Shown here piece after piece: positions 26,711 through 34,949 of a DNA stretch of 64,000 bases. Source of the DNA: Streptomyces zhihengii (GTDB lineage Bacteria; Actinomycetota; Actinomycetes; Streptomycetales; Streptomycetaceae). Position 1 is the first letter of the stretch, and every line of letters begins with the position of its first letter. Location: assembly GCF_016919245.1 (NCBI RefSeq), contig NZ_JAFEJA010000001.1, positions 3,643,501 through 3,707,500 of the forward strand, read 5' to 3'. Position numbers and translations under genes: made by a program. The notes under the pieces are model-generated. The model was not told where the DNA came from. It did no database searches and saw nothing but the letters and a program-made list of their open reading frames with translations.

Positions 26711-26728
26711 CGTGCACCGCGCGGGCGC

Positions 26729-28378
26729 TCACTCCTCGCGGAGTTTCCAGATCCCGCCCAGGTCGGGCCGGTACTCGTGCAGGGGGCGCCCGGCGAGCGC
26801 GCTCGTCCGGAACGGCCGGCCCTCGTCGTCGATCCGCAGGGTGCCGCGCCGGTCGCCGCTGCTCCAGTCGACCTCCACGTACCAGCGCACGTCGTGCGAC
26901 GCGGTGTGCAGGCGCAGGTTGAACACCTGCGGGTCGTTCGACGCCACCTTGTACGGGAAGTCCGTGGCGGGCACGGTGATGTCGCCCTGCTGCCCCGCCA
27001 CCGGCCGCAGCACGGGACGCGGCTTGTCGAGGTCGACGTCGAAGGTCTGGGGTGTGATCCCGCTGCCGCAGCCCTCGCCCATCGAGTACGCGTTCCAGGC
27101 GAGCGGTTCGGTGCGGCCGGTGATCCGCACGTGGACGGCGGTGACGACGACCGAGTCCTGGGTCTTCCCCGTCGCGGTGAGCTGGAGCCGCAGGTCGCCG
27201 GCGTCCACCCCGTCGAGGGCGCGCGCCCAGCTCCGGTAGTCCTGGGGCGGGGGCGGCGGCGGGATCTCCTCGGGCGAGCGGCCCATCAGGTAGTACTGGC
27301 CGCAGGGCGAGTCCCAGTTGTACGAGCTGATGCCGACCCGCAGCGGGACGCCGGTCGTCGCGGGCGCGCCGTTGCCCGCAGGCGACGAGACCGGCGGGGA
27401 CGGCGCGGACGTGCCGGGCGAAGGCCCGGCCGAGGGCGTCCCGGACGGTGACACGGACGCCGAGGCCGACGGGGCGGGCCCCGATCCGGACGTCCTGCTC
27501 GCCGGGGCGGTGGGGGCGTCACCGGCCGCGCGGTCGCCGGAGGTGCCCGTGTGGCTCGCGAGGACGGCGGCCGGGACGGCGAGGGCGACCACGGCGGCGG
27601 CCGCGAGGGCGACGACGAGACGCTTGCGGCGCGCGGACGGGGCCGCCCGGTCCGGTCCGGTGACCGCGTCTCCGCCCACCTCGCCGGCCCGCCCGGCACC
27701 CGGCCCGGCGACCTCGTCCACGGTCCCGCCGGCCCGCCCGCCCTCGACCCTGGCCTCGCGGTCGGGAACCTGCGCCCCCGGAGCGACGGGCTCCGGGGGC
27801 GTTCGGGCGTCGTCGGGCTCCGGGGCGGCGCCGGCATCGTCGCGCACGGGGGCGGTGGGAGCGCCATCGGCCTCCGGGGCCGCGGAAGCGGAGTCGCGCA
27901 CCGGGGCGCCGCGGGTGCCATCGGCCTCCGGGGCAGCCCCCGGGGCGGAACCGGAACCCGAACCCGAACCGGAAGCGGATCCCGAGCCGAGCCCGGGGCC
28001 GGACCCGGGCCCCGGCCCCGGCCCGGCAGCAGAAGCGGATCCGGTGCCTGGTCCGGAACCGGCGCCGGGGGCCGGCTCCGGCCCGCCCCCCGCCTCGCCG
28101 GCGGCCCGCGCCGCCTCCCGTCCCCGGCGGCGGGCCTCGTCCGCGAGGATCCACCGCCGGTGGAGCGCCAGCAGCTCCTCCCGCTCGGCTCCGCACAGCC
28201 GGGCCAGCCGCTCCACCACCGCGAACTCCGCCGGGACGGCATCGCCGTTGCAGTAGCGGTGCAGCGTCGAGGTGCTGACGTGCAGCCTGCCCGCGAGCAC
28301 CCCGTAGCTGTGCCCCGAGCGTTCCTTCAGCCGCCGCAGCATCGCCGCGAACTCCTCGGCCTCCGGCGTCGTCGCCAC
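26729..28378 (-). CDS. Membrane-anchored XRE-family protein
   Basis: Protein of about 549 residues. An N-terminal helix-turn-helix (LKERSGHSYGVLAGRLHVST, then STLHRYCNGDAVP) fits the streptomycete XRE group, followed by a very low-complexity Gly/Ser/Ala/Pro/Asp linker (about 95-250). A basic stop (RRKRL) and one transmembrane helix (VVALAAAAVVALAVPAAVLA, about 255-275) come next. Past a Ser/Pro stalk is an extracytoplasmic domain of about 200 residues (GISSYNWDSPCGQYYLMGR onward, with paired Cys). The layout suggests a one-protein membrane signal sensor. GTG at 28378 with GAGGGGGA upstream. Confidence 0.88.
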   Translation of the reverse strand: MATTPEAEEFAAMLRRLKERSGHSYGVLAGRLHVSTSTLHRYCNGDAVPAEFAVVERLARLCGAEREELLALHRRWILADEARRRGREAARAAGEAGGGPEPAPGAGSGPGTGSASAAGPGPGPGSGPGLGSGSASGSGSGSGSAPGAAPEADGTRGAPVRDSASAAPEADGAPTAPVRDDAGAAPEPDDARTPPEPVAPGAQVPDREARVEGGRAGGTVDEVAGPGAGRAGEVGGDAVTGPDRAAPSARRKRLVVALAAAAVVALAVPAAVLASHTGTSGDRAAGDAPTAPASRTSGSGPAPSASASVSPSGTPSAGPSPGTSAPSPPVSSPAGNGAPATTGVPLRVGISSYNWDSPCGQYYLMGRSPEEIPPPPPPQDYRSWARALDGVDAGDLRLQLTATGKTQDSVVVTAVHVRITGRTEPLAWNAYSMGEGCGSGITPQTFDVDLDKPRPVLRPVAGQQGDITVPATDFPYKVASNDPQVFNLRLHTASHDVRWYVEVDWSSGDRRGTLRIDDEGRPFRTSALAGRPLHEYRPDLGGIWKLREE

Positions 28379-28571
28379 CTGCCACTCCCCCTCGTCACGC
28401 TGTCCCGGCTGTCCCCGCGTCCCGGAACGGCGTTCCAGGCAGCGGCTTTTCGCGCAGCTCAGCGTACTCGCGACCGTTCCACCGTCCCTCATGGTCCGTG
28501 GCGCGTTGCGGCCGGAACCCGACGCCCCGCACGCTGTTGATCACACCGCACAGCCCGACGGGACACCAGCC

Positions 28572-28670
28572 ATGCGACCCAGCCTGCGCGACCTGTTCAC
28601 CGACCTCACGGCCGTGCTCGTGGTGATCGCGTCGACCGCGGTCGTCACACATCTCCTGCGCGGTCCGTGA
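28572..28670 (+). CDS. Possible 32-residue membrane peptide
   Basis: An ATG at 28572 opens 32 codons encoding one hydrophobic segment (LTAVLVVIASTAVVTHLL) flanked by charged ends (MRPSLRDLF and LRGP). It ends 58 bases before the DUF4232 lipoprotein gene. No strong ribosome binding site is seen (GACGGGAC nearby), so it may be a chance frame. Confidence 0.35.
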   Translation: MRPSLRDLFTDLTAVLVVIASTAVVTHLLRGP

Positions 28671-28728
28671 CCACGGACCCGCCGTCCACGCTCCACCACC
28701 ACCGCACCTGATCACGGGGAGAACCACC

Positions 28729-29502
28729 ATGCGCATCCACCGCGTCCGCACCGCTTCCGCCGTCGCCGCCACCCTGCTCGCGGCGCTGTCCCTGACCGCC
28801 TGCCAGGGGGACGGGACGGCGGCCGGCGATTCCGCCCAGCCCGCGGCGAGCGCCTCGCCGAGCACCCCCGCGGACGGCTCGACCGAGAAGCCGGCGCCGT
28901 CCGGTTCCGGCTCCGACGCGCCGGACGCCTCCGGCGGCAACGGCGGCGGCACGGGCTCCGACGGGAACGGCGGGAGCGCGGGCTCCGGCGGCAAGGGCTC
29001 GGGCGGCGGTACGTCCACGGGCGGTACCACGGGCGGCTCCGGGACGACGGGCGGTTCCGGGGACGCGGGAGCATCCTCGACCGCCTGCACCGGCGCCAAC
29101 ACCAAGGTCGTCTACAGCCCGGTGTCGCGGCCCCTCAACCACGCGATCCTGACCGTCACCAACACCGGTTCCACGCGCTGCGACGCCTACTTCGCGCCCC
29201 TGCTGCGCTGGAGCGACGACCAGCAGTCGCCCACCGCGATCGTGCAGGAGAGCAAGCCGCAGGCGGTGGTCTCCGTCGAGCCCGGCGGCTCCGCCTACGC
29301 CGCGGTGATCCTGTCCTCCGCCGACGGAAGCGGAAGCCACGGCATGGAGCCGTCGACGCTGGAGGTGCTGTTCCAGCCGCGCAGCGACGAGGGTTCGACC
29401 GGCACGCCCGTCAGCCTGCGGCTGCCGTCGGGGACGTACGTCGACTCCTCGGCCCGGGTCACCTACTGGCAGGGCTCGATCGACGACGCCCTCAGCCACT
29501 GA
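28729..29502 (+). CDS. DUF4232 lipoprotein
   Basis: Lipoprotein of 257 residues. Signal with lipobox LSLTACQG (Cys about 25), then an extreme Ser/Gly/Thr/Asp linker (about 30-120), then a DUF4232 domain (TACTGANTKVVYSPVSRP, LTVTNTGSTRCDAYFAPLLR, ending ARVTYWQGSIDDAL) with two Cys likely disulphide-bonded. DUF4232 proteins are surface lipoproteins of unknown function. ATG at 28729 with GGGGAGAA upstream. The gene ends in a strong hairpin. Confidence 0.9.
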   Translation: MRIHRVRTASAVAATLLAALSLTACQGDGTAAGDSAQPAASASPSTPADGSTEKPAPSGSGSDAPDASGGNGGGTGSDGNGGSAGSGGKGSGGGTSTGGTTGGSGTTGGSGDAGASSTACTGANTKVVYSPVSRPLNHAILTVTNTGSTRCDAYFAPLLRWSDDQQSPTAIVQESKPQAVVSVEPGGSAYAAVILSSADGSGSHGMEPSTLEVLFQPRSDEGSTGTPVSLRLPSGTYVDSSARVTYWQGSIDDALSH

Positions 29503-29521
29503 CCCCACCCGGTACCCGCAC

Positions 29522-29562
29522 CGCGCGAGGCGCTCCCGGCCGGGCCGGGAGCGCCTCGCGCG
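29522..29562 (+). terminator. Hairpin terminator after the DUF4232 gene
   Basis: A perfect 19-bp stem (29522-29540 with 29544-29562) encloses a 3-base loop, 20 bases after the stop codon. It also faces the end of the DUF1876 gene at 29650. Confidence 0.85.
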
Positions 29563-29649
29563 CGGTGGTGGGCGGCCGCCGTCACCCTCGTCGACCCTGT
29601 TCGACGGCGGCCGCCCCGGAACGCCGCCGGGACCCGCTGCCCCGGCTCC

Positions 29650-29922
29650 TCACCGCAGGAGCTGGTGCGAGGGCCTTCCGGCGGCGTCGTCGATCTCTTC
29701 GTGTGCCTTCTGGAGCAGCTGGGACGCGAGGTCCATCAAGGCGCGTGCGCCCGCGATCTCCTCGCCGACCATGAGCTGCGGCTGGTCGGAGCGGTGGCGG
29801 TTGGCGTTGCCGTGGCCCCGGTACTCCGTACCGTCGCCGAGCCTCACCATGGCCGCCGCGCGCGTCCGGTCTCCGTCCTCGCGGAACTCCATCTCGATGT
29901 GCCATCCGACGAGTGTCTGCAT
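29650..29922 (-). CDS. DUF1876 (dsRBD-like) protein
   Basis: Small protein of 90 residues matching DUF1876, common in actinobacteria: MQTLVGWHIEMEFREDGDRTRAA, then GHGNANRHRSDQPQLMVGEEIAGARALMDLA, shown here in overlapping short pieces. The start is secure: GGAGGTGAT sits just upstream of the ATG at 29922. The fold is predicted to be small and alpha/beta; no function is established that I know of. Monocistronic. Confidence 0.9.
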   Translation of the reverse strand: MQTLVGWHIEMEFREDGDRTRAAAMVRLGDGTEYRGHGNANRHRSDQPQLMVGEEIAGARALMDLASQLLQKAHEEIDDAAGRPSHQLLR

Positions 29923-30062
29923 ACGGATCACCTCCGGCGTTACCCCTTCCAGGGTGCGCCGCGCGCGGGCTGATCGCGAGCGCATCGGATGCCGCGCCAC
30001 TCCCGCCCGCGGCGGCTCCGGAGCGTGACCGTATCCCCCGGAAGAAGTTACCCACGGTTCTC

Positions 30063-30078
30063 ATTGGTCTATACCTTG
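30063..30078 (+). promoter_or_regulatory. DasR-like operator of the chitinase gene
   Basis: ATTGGTCTATACCTTG matches the dre consensus ACTGGTCTAGACCACT at 11 of 16 positions and keeps the GGTCTA-n-ACC core. It also resembles the 12-base TGGTC-type repeats of streptomycete chitinase promoters. It lies about 110 bases upstream of a GH19 chitinase start. DasR, which senses GlcNAc metabolites, is the expected regulator; its gene is not in this window. Confidence 0.65.
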
Positions 30079-30186
30079 ACTGGATCATGACATCGCGCTT
30101 GAGTACTGGAAGACACCCCCCACCGCGGCCCGCCCGGAGCCAACTGCGTTACCGGGCAGGGTCGTTGCACCCCTAGGAGTGATGGA

Positions 30187-31074
30187 GTGCTCAGAACCCG
30201 TCTCATGGCCCTGCTGACGGCGGTCCTCGTCGCCATGGGCCTCGCCGTCGCGCTGACGCCGACCGCGTCCGCCGCCTCGCCCTGCGACACGGCCCCCAAC
30301 TGGCAGCAGGGCGCCTGGTACACGGCTGGCAACGTTGTCAGGTACAACGGCGCCTACTACATCGCGGAGCACGACAACCCGGGATACTCCCCGACGATCA
30401 GCACCTGGTACTGGGACCCGTACAACTGCGGCGGCGGGGGCAACCCCCAGCCGGGCGGCTTCGTCGTCAGCGAGGCCCAGTTCAACCAGATGTTCCCGGG
30501 CAGGAATTCCTTCTACACCTACAACGGCCTCACCGCGGCCCTGAGCGCCTACCCCGGCTTCGCCAAGACGGGCAGCGACACGGTCAGGAAGCAGGAGGCC
30601 GCGGCCTTCCTCGCCAACGTGAGCCACGAGACCGGCGGCCTGGTCCACATCGTGGAGCAGAACACCGCCAACTACCCGCACTACTGCGACTGGAGCCAGC
30701 CCTACGGCTGCCCGGCCGGCCAGGCCGCCTACTACGGCAAGGGCCCGATCCAGCTCAGCTGGAACTTCAACTACAAGGCGGCCGGTGACGCCCTCGGCAT
30801 CGACCTGCTGAACAACCCCTGGCTCGTCCAGAACGACGCCGCCGTGGCCTGGAAGACCGGCCTCTGGTACTGGAACACCCAGTCCGGCCCCGGCTCGATG
30901 ACCGGCCACAACGCCATGGTGAACGGCGCGGGCTTCGGCCACACCATCCGCTCGATCAACGGCTCCCTGGAGTGCGACGGCCGCAACCCGGCCCAGGTCC
31001 AGAGCCGCGTCACCAAGTACCAGCAGTTCGCCCAGATCCTGGGCGTGCCCACCGGCGCCAACCTCTACTGCTGA
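30187..31074 (+). CDS. Secreted GH19 chitinase with CBM5/12
   Basis: Extracellular endochitinase of 295 residues. The signal peptide (1-~29, ending TASAAS) is followed by a chitin-binding module of family 5/12 (about 32-80: NWQQGAWYTAGNVVRYNGAYY, STWYWDPYNC in pieces), a short Gly-rich linker and a GH19 catalytic domain (about 91-295). Catalytic acids are Glu148 in SHETGG and Glu157 nine residues on, the spacing seen in ChiG-type enzymes. Further conserved pieces are YYGKGPIQLSWNFNY and the C-terminal Cys. GTG at 30187 with AGGAG upstream. Likely induced through DasR; ends at a hairpin. Confidence 0.95.
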   Translation: MLRTRLMALLTAVLVAMGLAVALTPTASAASPCDTAPNWQQGAWYTAGNVVRYNGAYYIAEHDNPGYSPTISTWYWDPYNCGGGGNPQPGGFVVSEAQFNQMFPGRNSFYTYNGLTAALSAYPGFAKTGSDTVRKQEAAAFLANVSHETGGLVHIVEQNTANYPHYCDWSQPYGCPAGQAAYYGKGPIQLSWNFNYKAAGDALGIDLLNNPWLVQNDAAVAWKTGLWYWNTQSGPGSMTGHNAMVNGAGFGHTIRSINGSLECDGRNPAQVQSRVTKYQQFAQILGVPTGANLYC

Positions 31075-31093
31075 CGCACCCCTGCGCACGACC

Positions 31094-31126
31094 GCGGGCC
31101 CCGGGCACCCCTCGCCCGGGGCCCGC
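31094..31126 (+). terminator. Hairpin terminator after the chitinase gene
   Basis: A 13-bp perfect stem (31094-31106 with 31114-31126) encloses a 7-base loop, 20 bases past the chitinase stop and 45 bases from the opposing small gene's stop. Confidence 0.85.
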
Positions 31127-31170
31127 TCCCCTGCCCGGCCCTCGTCCCACCGGGCCGCGTCCACGATCCC

Positions 31171-31470
31171 TCACCCCGGCCCTGACGCGGCGCCGATGAC
31201 GACGAGGACGTCCCCGCGCCGCAGTGCCCGCGGGTCCGCACCCGCCAGTTCCACGCGTGCCGCGTGCGGCGGAGTCAGCGCGTCCCAGAAGACGCCGGGG
31301 TACTTCTCGATTCTTCGCAGCACGAAGCCGCGGTCCGCGCGCCCCCCGCTATCCGGGCGCAGCCGGTCACCGGCGGTCACAACGCCGCCGATGCACCGCA
31401 CGACCAGCGCACCGCCGCCCGGGTCGCCGCGCTCGAGCGCGTCCACCTGCAGCCTCCCCTGCTCCGGCAC
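31171..31470 (-). CDS. Hypothetical protein, translation-factor barrel-like
   Basis: Protein of 99 residues. The pattern GRLQVDALERGDPGGGALVVRCIGGVVTAGDRLRP, read in overlapping halves, and the ending ALRRGDVLVVIGA resemble the EF-Tu domain II beta-barrel (gain-of-ligand strands and GD turns). There is no GTPase domain, so it would be a stand-alone barrel. GTG at 31470 has GGGAGGG just upstream. Function unknown; the fold assignment is inferred from a strand pattern only. Confidence 0.7.
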   Translation of the reverse strand: MPEQGRLQVDALERGDPGGGALVVRCIGGVVTAGDRLRPDSGGRADRGFVLRRIEKYPGVFWDALTPPHAARVELAGADPRALRRGDVLVVIGAASGPG

Positions 31471-31607
31471 GTTCCCTCCCCTCTCCTTCACCCGCCCACG
31501 ATCCCCCACCCCGCGCAGGCAACCCCCGCCCGCCCCTCCCCGTCTCCGAGGCCGAGAGCGCGTTCGACCTGAAACAAACGCGCCCGCAACGGGGTTGAGG
31601 AGGAACC

Positions 31608-34391
31608 TTGATACGTGGCCGAAAAGCCTGGGCCACCGCGACAGCGGTGCTCACGGTGATGGCGGCGGCGCCCGCGGTGGCACACGCCGCACCGGCAGCG
31701 CCCGACACACGTACCGCGACATCGGCGCAGGGGAGCGCCGACGGGCTGCCGCCCGGGTGGCGGATCACCGGCGAGGGCGGGGCGAGCCACCTGGAGTGGC
31801 GCTCGCCGCGGCCCGTCCCGCACGGGGACGCCCGCGTCGAGTTCCGCGCGAACGGCGCACTGCTCGGCGTGCCCGAGCCCCAGGACGACAACCGGACCTT
31901 CCGGCTCCCCCTCGACGGGGTGAGCGCCGCCGACCTGGACGGGCTCCGGGTCGAGGCGGCCGGCCGCCGGCTCGACGCCGCCGCCGGCACCGGGAAGCAC
32001 CGGGCGGTCAAGCCCGCCGTCGTGCGGCTGCCGCCCGTCCAGCCCGCCGGAGCCGTCGACCCCGGCACGAAGGGCCCGTACGCGACGACCACCGGCGAGT
32101 ACGACCTGCCGTCCGTCAGGCTCCCGGGCATGCCCGAGCCCGTCGAGATGCGCGGCCTGGTCGTCGCGCCGAAGGACGCGACCGGCGAGCGGCCCGTCGC
32201 CCTCTTCCTGCACGGCCGCCACGCCACCTGCTACGTCCCCGGCAAGGGCGGCGACGAGGTGACCATCGACTGGCCCTGCGCCAAGGGCGCGCAGCCCATC
32301 CCCAGCCACAAGGGGTACCTCCGGGACCAGCAACTGCTCGCCTCCCAGGGGTACGTCACCGTCTCGATCTCCGCCAACGGCATCAACGGGCAGGACGCGG
32401 CGGTCGAGGACGCCGGCGCCCAGGCCCGCTCCTCGCTGGTCCGCGGCCACCTCGCCCGCTGGGCCGACTGGGCCGCCGACCCCGCCTCCGCGCCCGCCGC
32501 CCTGCGCAAGACCCCGAAGCCGGACCTGTCCCGGGTGCTCCTCGTCGGGCACTCGCGCGGCGGCGAGGGCGTCAACCGCGCGGCCATGGACAGCCTGTAC
32601 CCGCCGCCGCCCGCCCAGGACGGCGCGCCCGGCGACGCCCGCTGGACGATCCGCGGCACCGTCCTCATCGGTCCCACGATCTTCGGCCAGAACCCGGTCG
32701 CCGACGTCCCCTCGCTCACCGTCCTGCCGGGCTGCGACGGCGACGTCTCCGACCTCCAGGGCCAGGTCTACGCCGACGGCACCCGGGGGGTGAGCCGGGG
32801 CAAGGCCCTGCACAGCTCGGTCTACATGGTCGGCGCCAACCACAACTACTTCAACAGCGAGTGGACGCCCGGCCAAGCCGCGGCCCCCGCCGACGACGAC
32901 TTCTGGCACGACCCCCAGGCCCCGGACCCGCTCTGTTCGCCCGGCCGGGCCGGCCGTCTCACCGCCGACCAGCAGCACCGGGCCGGCGCCACCTACATCG
33001 CCGCCGCGGCACGGCTGTTCGTCGACGGCGACGACCACGTGCGCGAACTCCTCGACGGCACCGGGCGCCGCGCACCCTCCGCCGACCCGGCCAGGGTGCT
33101 GACCCACGCGGTCGGCGGCGACCGGTCCGCCGGCTTCCTGCCGGACGACCCGCTGAAGGTCTCCGGCGCCCGCCTCTGCGACGCCGTCGCCCCCGGCGGC
33201 TCCGCCTGCCTCGGCGAGGGCGTCGTCGGGACCTCGCCGCACTTCGCCTACTGGCGCCCGGAGCACGAGGCCGGCCGCCGCGCGATCGCCCTCGCCTGGA
33301 CGGCCCCGGGCACGCCCGCCCGCGTGACGCCCGAGAAGCCGCTCTCCGCCAAGGGCGCGACGTCCCTCGCCCTGCGCATCGCCGTCCCGCCGAACAGCCG
33401 GGGCACCCAGTTCGACGTCGCCGTGAAGGACGCGTCGGGCAAGCGCGCGAACCTGGGACGGGTCCGCGTCGACGGCCTGCCCGGCACCGACCGCACCTCC
33501 TCGTACTGGGCCCAGGAGGTCCGCGTACCGCTGACCGCGGCGAACGCCGCGAAGCTCGACCTCGCCCAGGTCGCCTCCCTGGAGCTGGTCCCCGTCTCGC
33601 GTTCCGGCAAGGCCTGGCTGATCGACGCCTGGGCCTGGCAGCCGGGCACGCCCGCGGTCGAGGCCGCGCCGCTCACCCGCGTGGACCTCGGCCGGCTCAC
33701 CGTCGAGGAGGGCGACTCCGGCAGCCGCACCTACACGGTGCCCGTCCGCACCACCGGCGAGAACACGGGCACGGTGCGCCTCTACGTGATCGACCCGGAG
33801 ACGGGCACCACGACCGACCGCCTGGTCCAGGTCGGTCCCGGCACGGCGGGCATCGACGTCCGGGTCACCGTCACCGGCAACACGCGCTACGGCTGGGGCA
33901 CCGCGCACGACGTCCTGGTCAAGGCCGTCCGGGGCACGGTCGTCGGCGCCGACTCCGGCGGCGTCACGGCCACCGAGGACGACCCCATGCCGAAGGTGAG
34001 CCTCCGGCCCGTCGCCGCCGACGTCACCGAGGGCAAGCCGCTGACCTGGCGGATCTCCCTCTCCGAGCCCGCCGACGTCGAGATCCCGGTCGTGGCCGAG
34101 CTGACGGCAGTCCCCGACGGCCGCGCCGAGCTCTCCTCGGCCGACGTCGACCAGGACTGGCTGCGCATGCTCGTGGAAGAGATCCCGAACCCGGCCGTCC
34201 CGCTCTCCGAACTGGACTACCGCACCCTGTGGACCACGGTCCCGGCCGGTGACACCACCACGGAACTGACCGTCCCGACCGTCCGCGACCGGCTGCGTGA
34301 GCCCGTCGAGTACGTCCGCCTCCAGCTCGTCGACGACGAGGGCAGCCCGACCGGGCAGCCCTTCGAAGGCCGCGTCCGCAACGTGTCGTAG
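31608..34391 (+). CDS. Large secreted alpha/beta-hydrolase
   Basis: Exported protein of 927 residues. A signal peptide (1-~28, ending AVAHAAPA) precedes a beta-rich N-terminal region. The alpha/beta-hydrolase core runs from about 185: VALFLHGRHATCYVP (oxyanion), the nucleophile elbow LLVGHSRGGEGVN with Ser near 312, and a candidate His in VGANHNYFNSEW. The last ~350 residues are beta-sandwich-like (GDSGSRTYTVPVRTTGENTG), suggesting binding or scaffold domains. TTG start at 31608, placed by GAGGAGG four bases upstream. Substrate unknown; a secreted esterase, lipase or depolymerase is the general inference. Confidence 0.88.
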   Translation: MIRGRKAWATATAVLTVMAAAPAVAHAAPAAPDTRTATSAQGSADGLPPGWRITGEGGASHLEWRSPRPVPHGDARVEFRANGALLGVPEPQDDNRTFRLPLDGVSAADLDGLRVEAAGRRLDAAAGTGKHRAVKPAVVRLPPVQPAGAVDPGTKGPYATTTGEYDLPSVRLPGMPEPVEMRGLVVAPKDATGERPVALFLHGRHATCYVPGKGGDEVTIDWPCAKGAQPIPSHKGYLRDQQLLASQGYVTVSISANGINGQDAAVEDAGAQARSSLVRGHLARWADWAADPASAPAALRKTPKPDLSRVLLVGHSRGGEGVNRAAMDSLYPPPPAQDGAPGDARWTIRGTVLIGPTIFGQNPVADVPSLTVLPGCDGDVSDLQGQVYADGTRGVSRGKALHSSVYMVGANHNYFNSEWTPGQAAAPADDDFWHDPQAPDPLCSPGRAGRLTADQQHRAGATYIAAAARLFVDGDDHVRELLDGTGRRAPSADPARVLTHAVGGDRSAGFLPDDPLKVSGARLCDAVAPGGSACLGEGVVGTSPHFAYWRPEHEAGRRAIALAWTAPGTPARVTPEKPLSAKGATSLALRIAVPPNSRGTQFDVAVKDASGKRANLGRVRVDGLPGTDRTSSYWAQEVRVPLTAANAAKLDLAQVASLELVPVSRSGKAWLIDAWAWQPGTPAVEAAPLTRVDLGRLTVEEGDSGSRTYTVPVRTTGENTGTVRLYVIDPETGTTTDRLVQVGPGTAGIDVRVTVTGNTRYGWGTAHDVLVKAVRGTVVGADSGGVTATEDDPMPKVSLRPVAADVTEGKPLTWRISLSEPADVEIPVVAELTAVPDGRAELSSADVDQDWLRMLVEEIPNPAVPLSELDYRTLWTTVPAGDTTTELTVPTVRDRLREPVEYVRLQLVDDEGSPTGQPFEGRVRNVS

Positions 34392-34408
34392 GCCTTCCGG
34401 GGCCTACG
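34387..34408. terminator. Short hairpin between convergent genes
   Basis: CGTAGGCC (34387-34394) pairs with GGCCTACG (34401-34408) around TTCCGG. It overlaps the end of the hydrolase gene and lies 12 bases from the stop of the opposing ATPase gene. Confidence 0.5.
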
Positions 34409-34419
34409 CGCCCACGGCC

Positions 34420-34836
34420 TCACGGCCTCCGGGTGAAGGAGCACCACACCACCTTGCCCGGCTCGCGCTCGCCGACACCCCAGGTGTCGGCGAGCGCGCC
34501 GACGATCAGCAGCCCACGCCCCGACTCCTCGCCGGAGCCGGGTCCGCCGGGAATCGCCGGCCGTCCGTCCCCGCTGTCGTGCACCTCGACACGGAGACGG
34601 CGGCCGGCGTCCTCGTTCACCAGCCGCACCAGATAGCCGCGTCCGGGCGGGACCCCGTGCACGAGCGCGTTGGCCGCCAACTCGTCCGCGCACAGCAGCA
34701 CGTCGTCCACCCGGTCCCCGTCCCAGCCCCATCCGCGCACCACCTCCCGGACGAACTCCCGCACCTCCCGCACCGAACGCCGTTCCCGCCGCCAGAACCG
34801 CTCGCGCACAACCTCGGCGCGCATCGTCGTATCCAC
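34420..34836 (-). CDS. Anti-sigma-factor-like ATPase (HATPase_c_2)
   Basis: Serine-kinase/anti-sigma regulatory ATPase of 138 residues (RsbW/SpoIIAB-like GHKL fold). The N-box is VLLCADELAANALVHG (Glu and Asn for Mg-ATP), the G1 box is VEVHDSGDGRP and the G2 box is ESGRGLLIVGALAD. No sigma factor adjoins it. Instead it is divergent from an XRE/DUF397 pair, the arrangement of whiJ-like regulatory modules common in Streptomyces. ATG at 34836. Confidence 0.92.
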   Translation of the reverse strand: MDTTMRAEVVRERFWRRERRSVREVREFVREVVRGWGWDGDRVDDVLLCADELAANALVHGVPPGRGYLVRLVNEDAGRRLRVEVHDSGDGRPAIPGGPGSGEESGRGLLIVGALADTWGVGEREPGKVVWCSFTRRP

Positions 34837-34949
34837 GGCGCCGAGCCTCCCGGCCCACGCTCTCCCGCATCAGTGCGCCCGCCCGTACACCTCTTCTGTA
34901 CGGGCCGCCCGGGCGTAACGCACACCCTGGTCAGGGGAGTTGTACGTGC

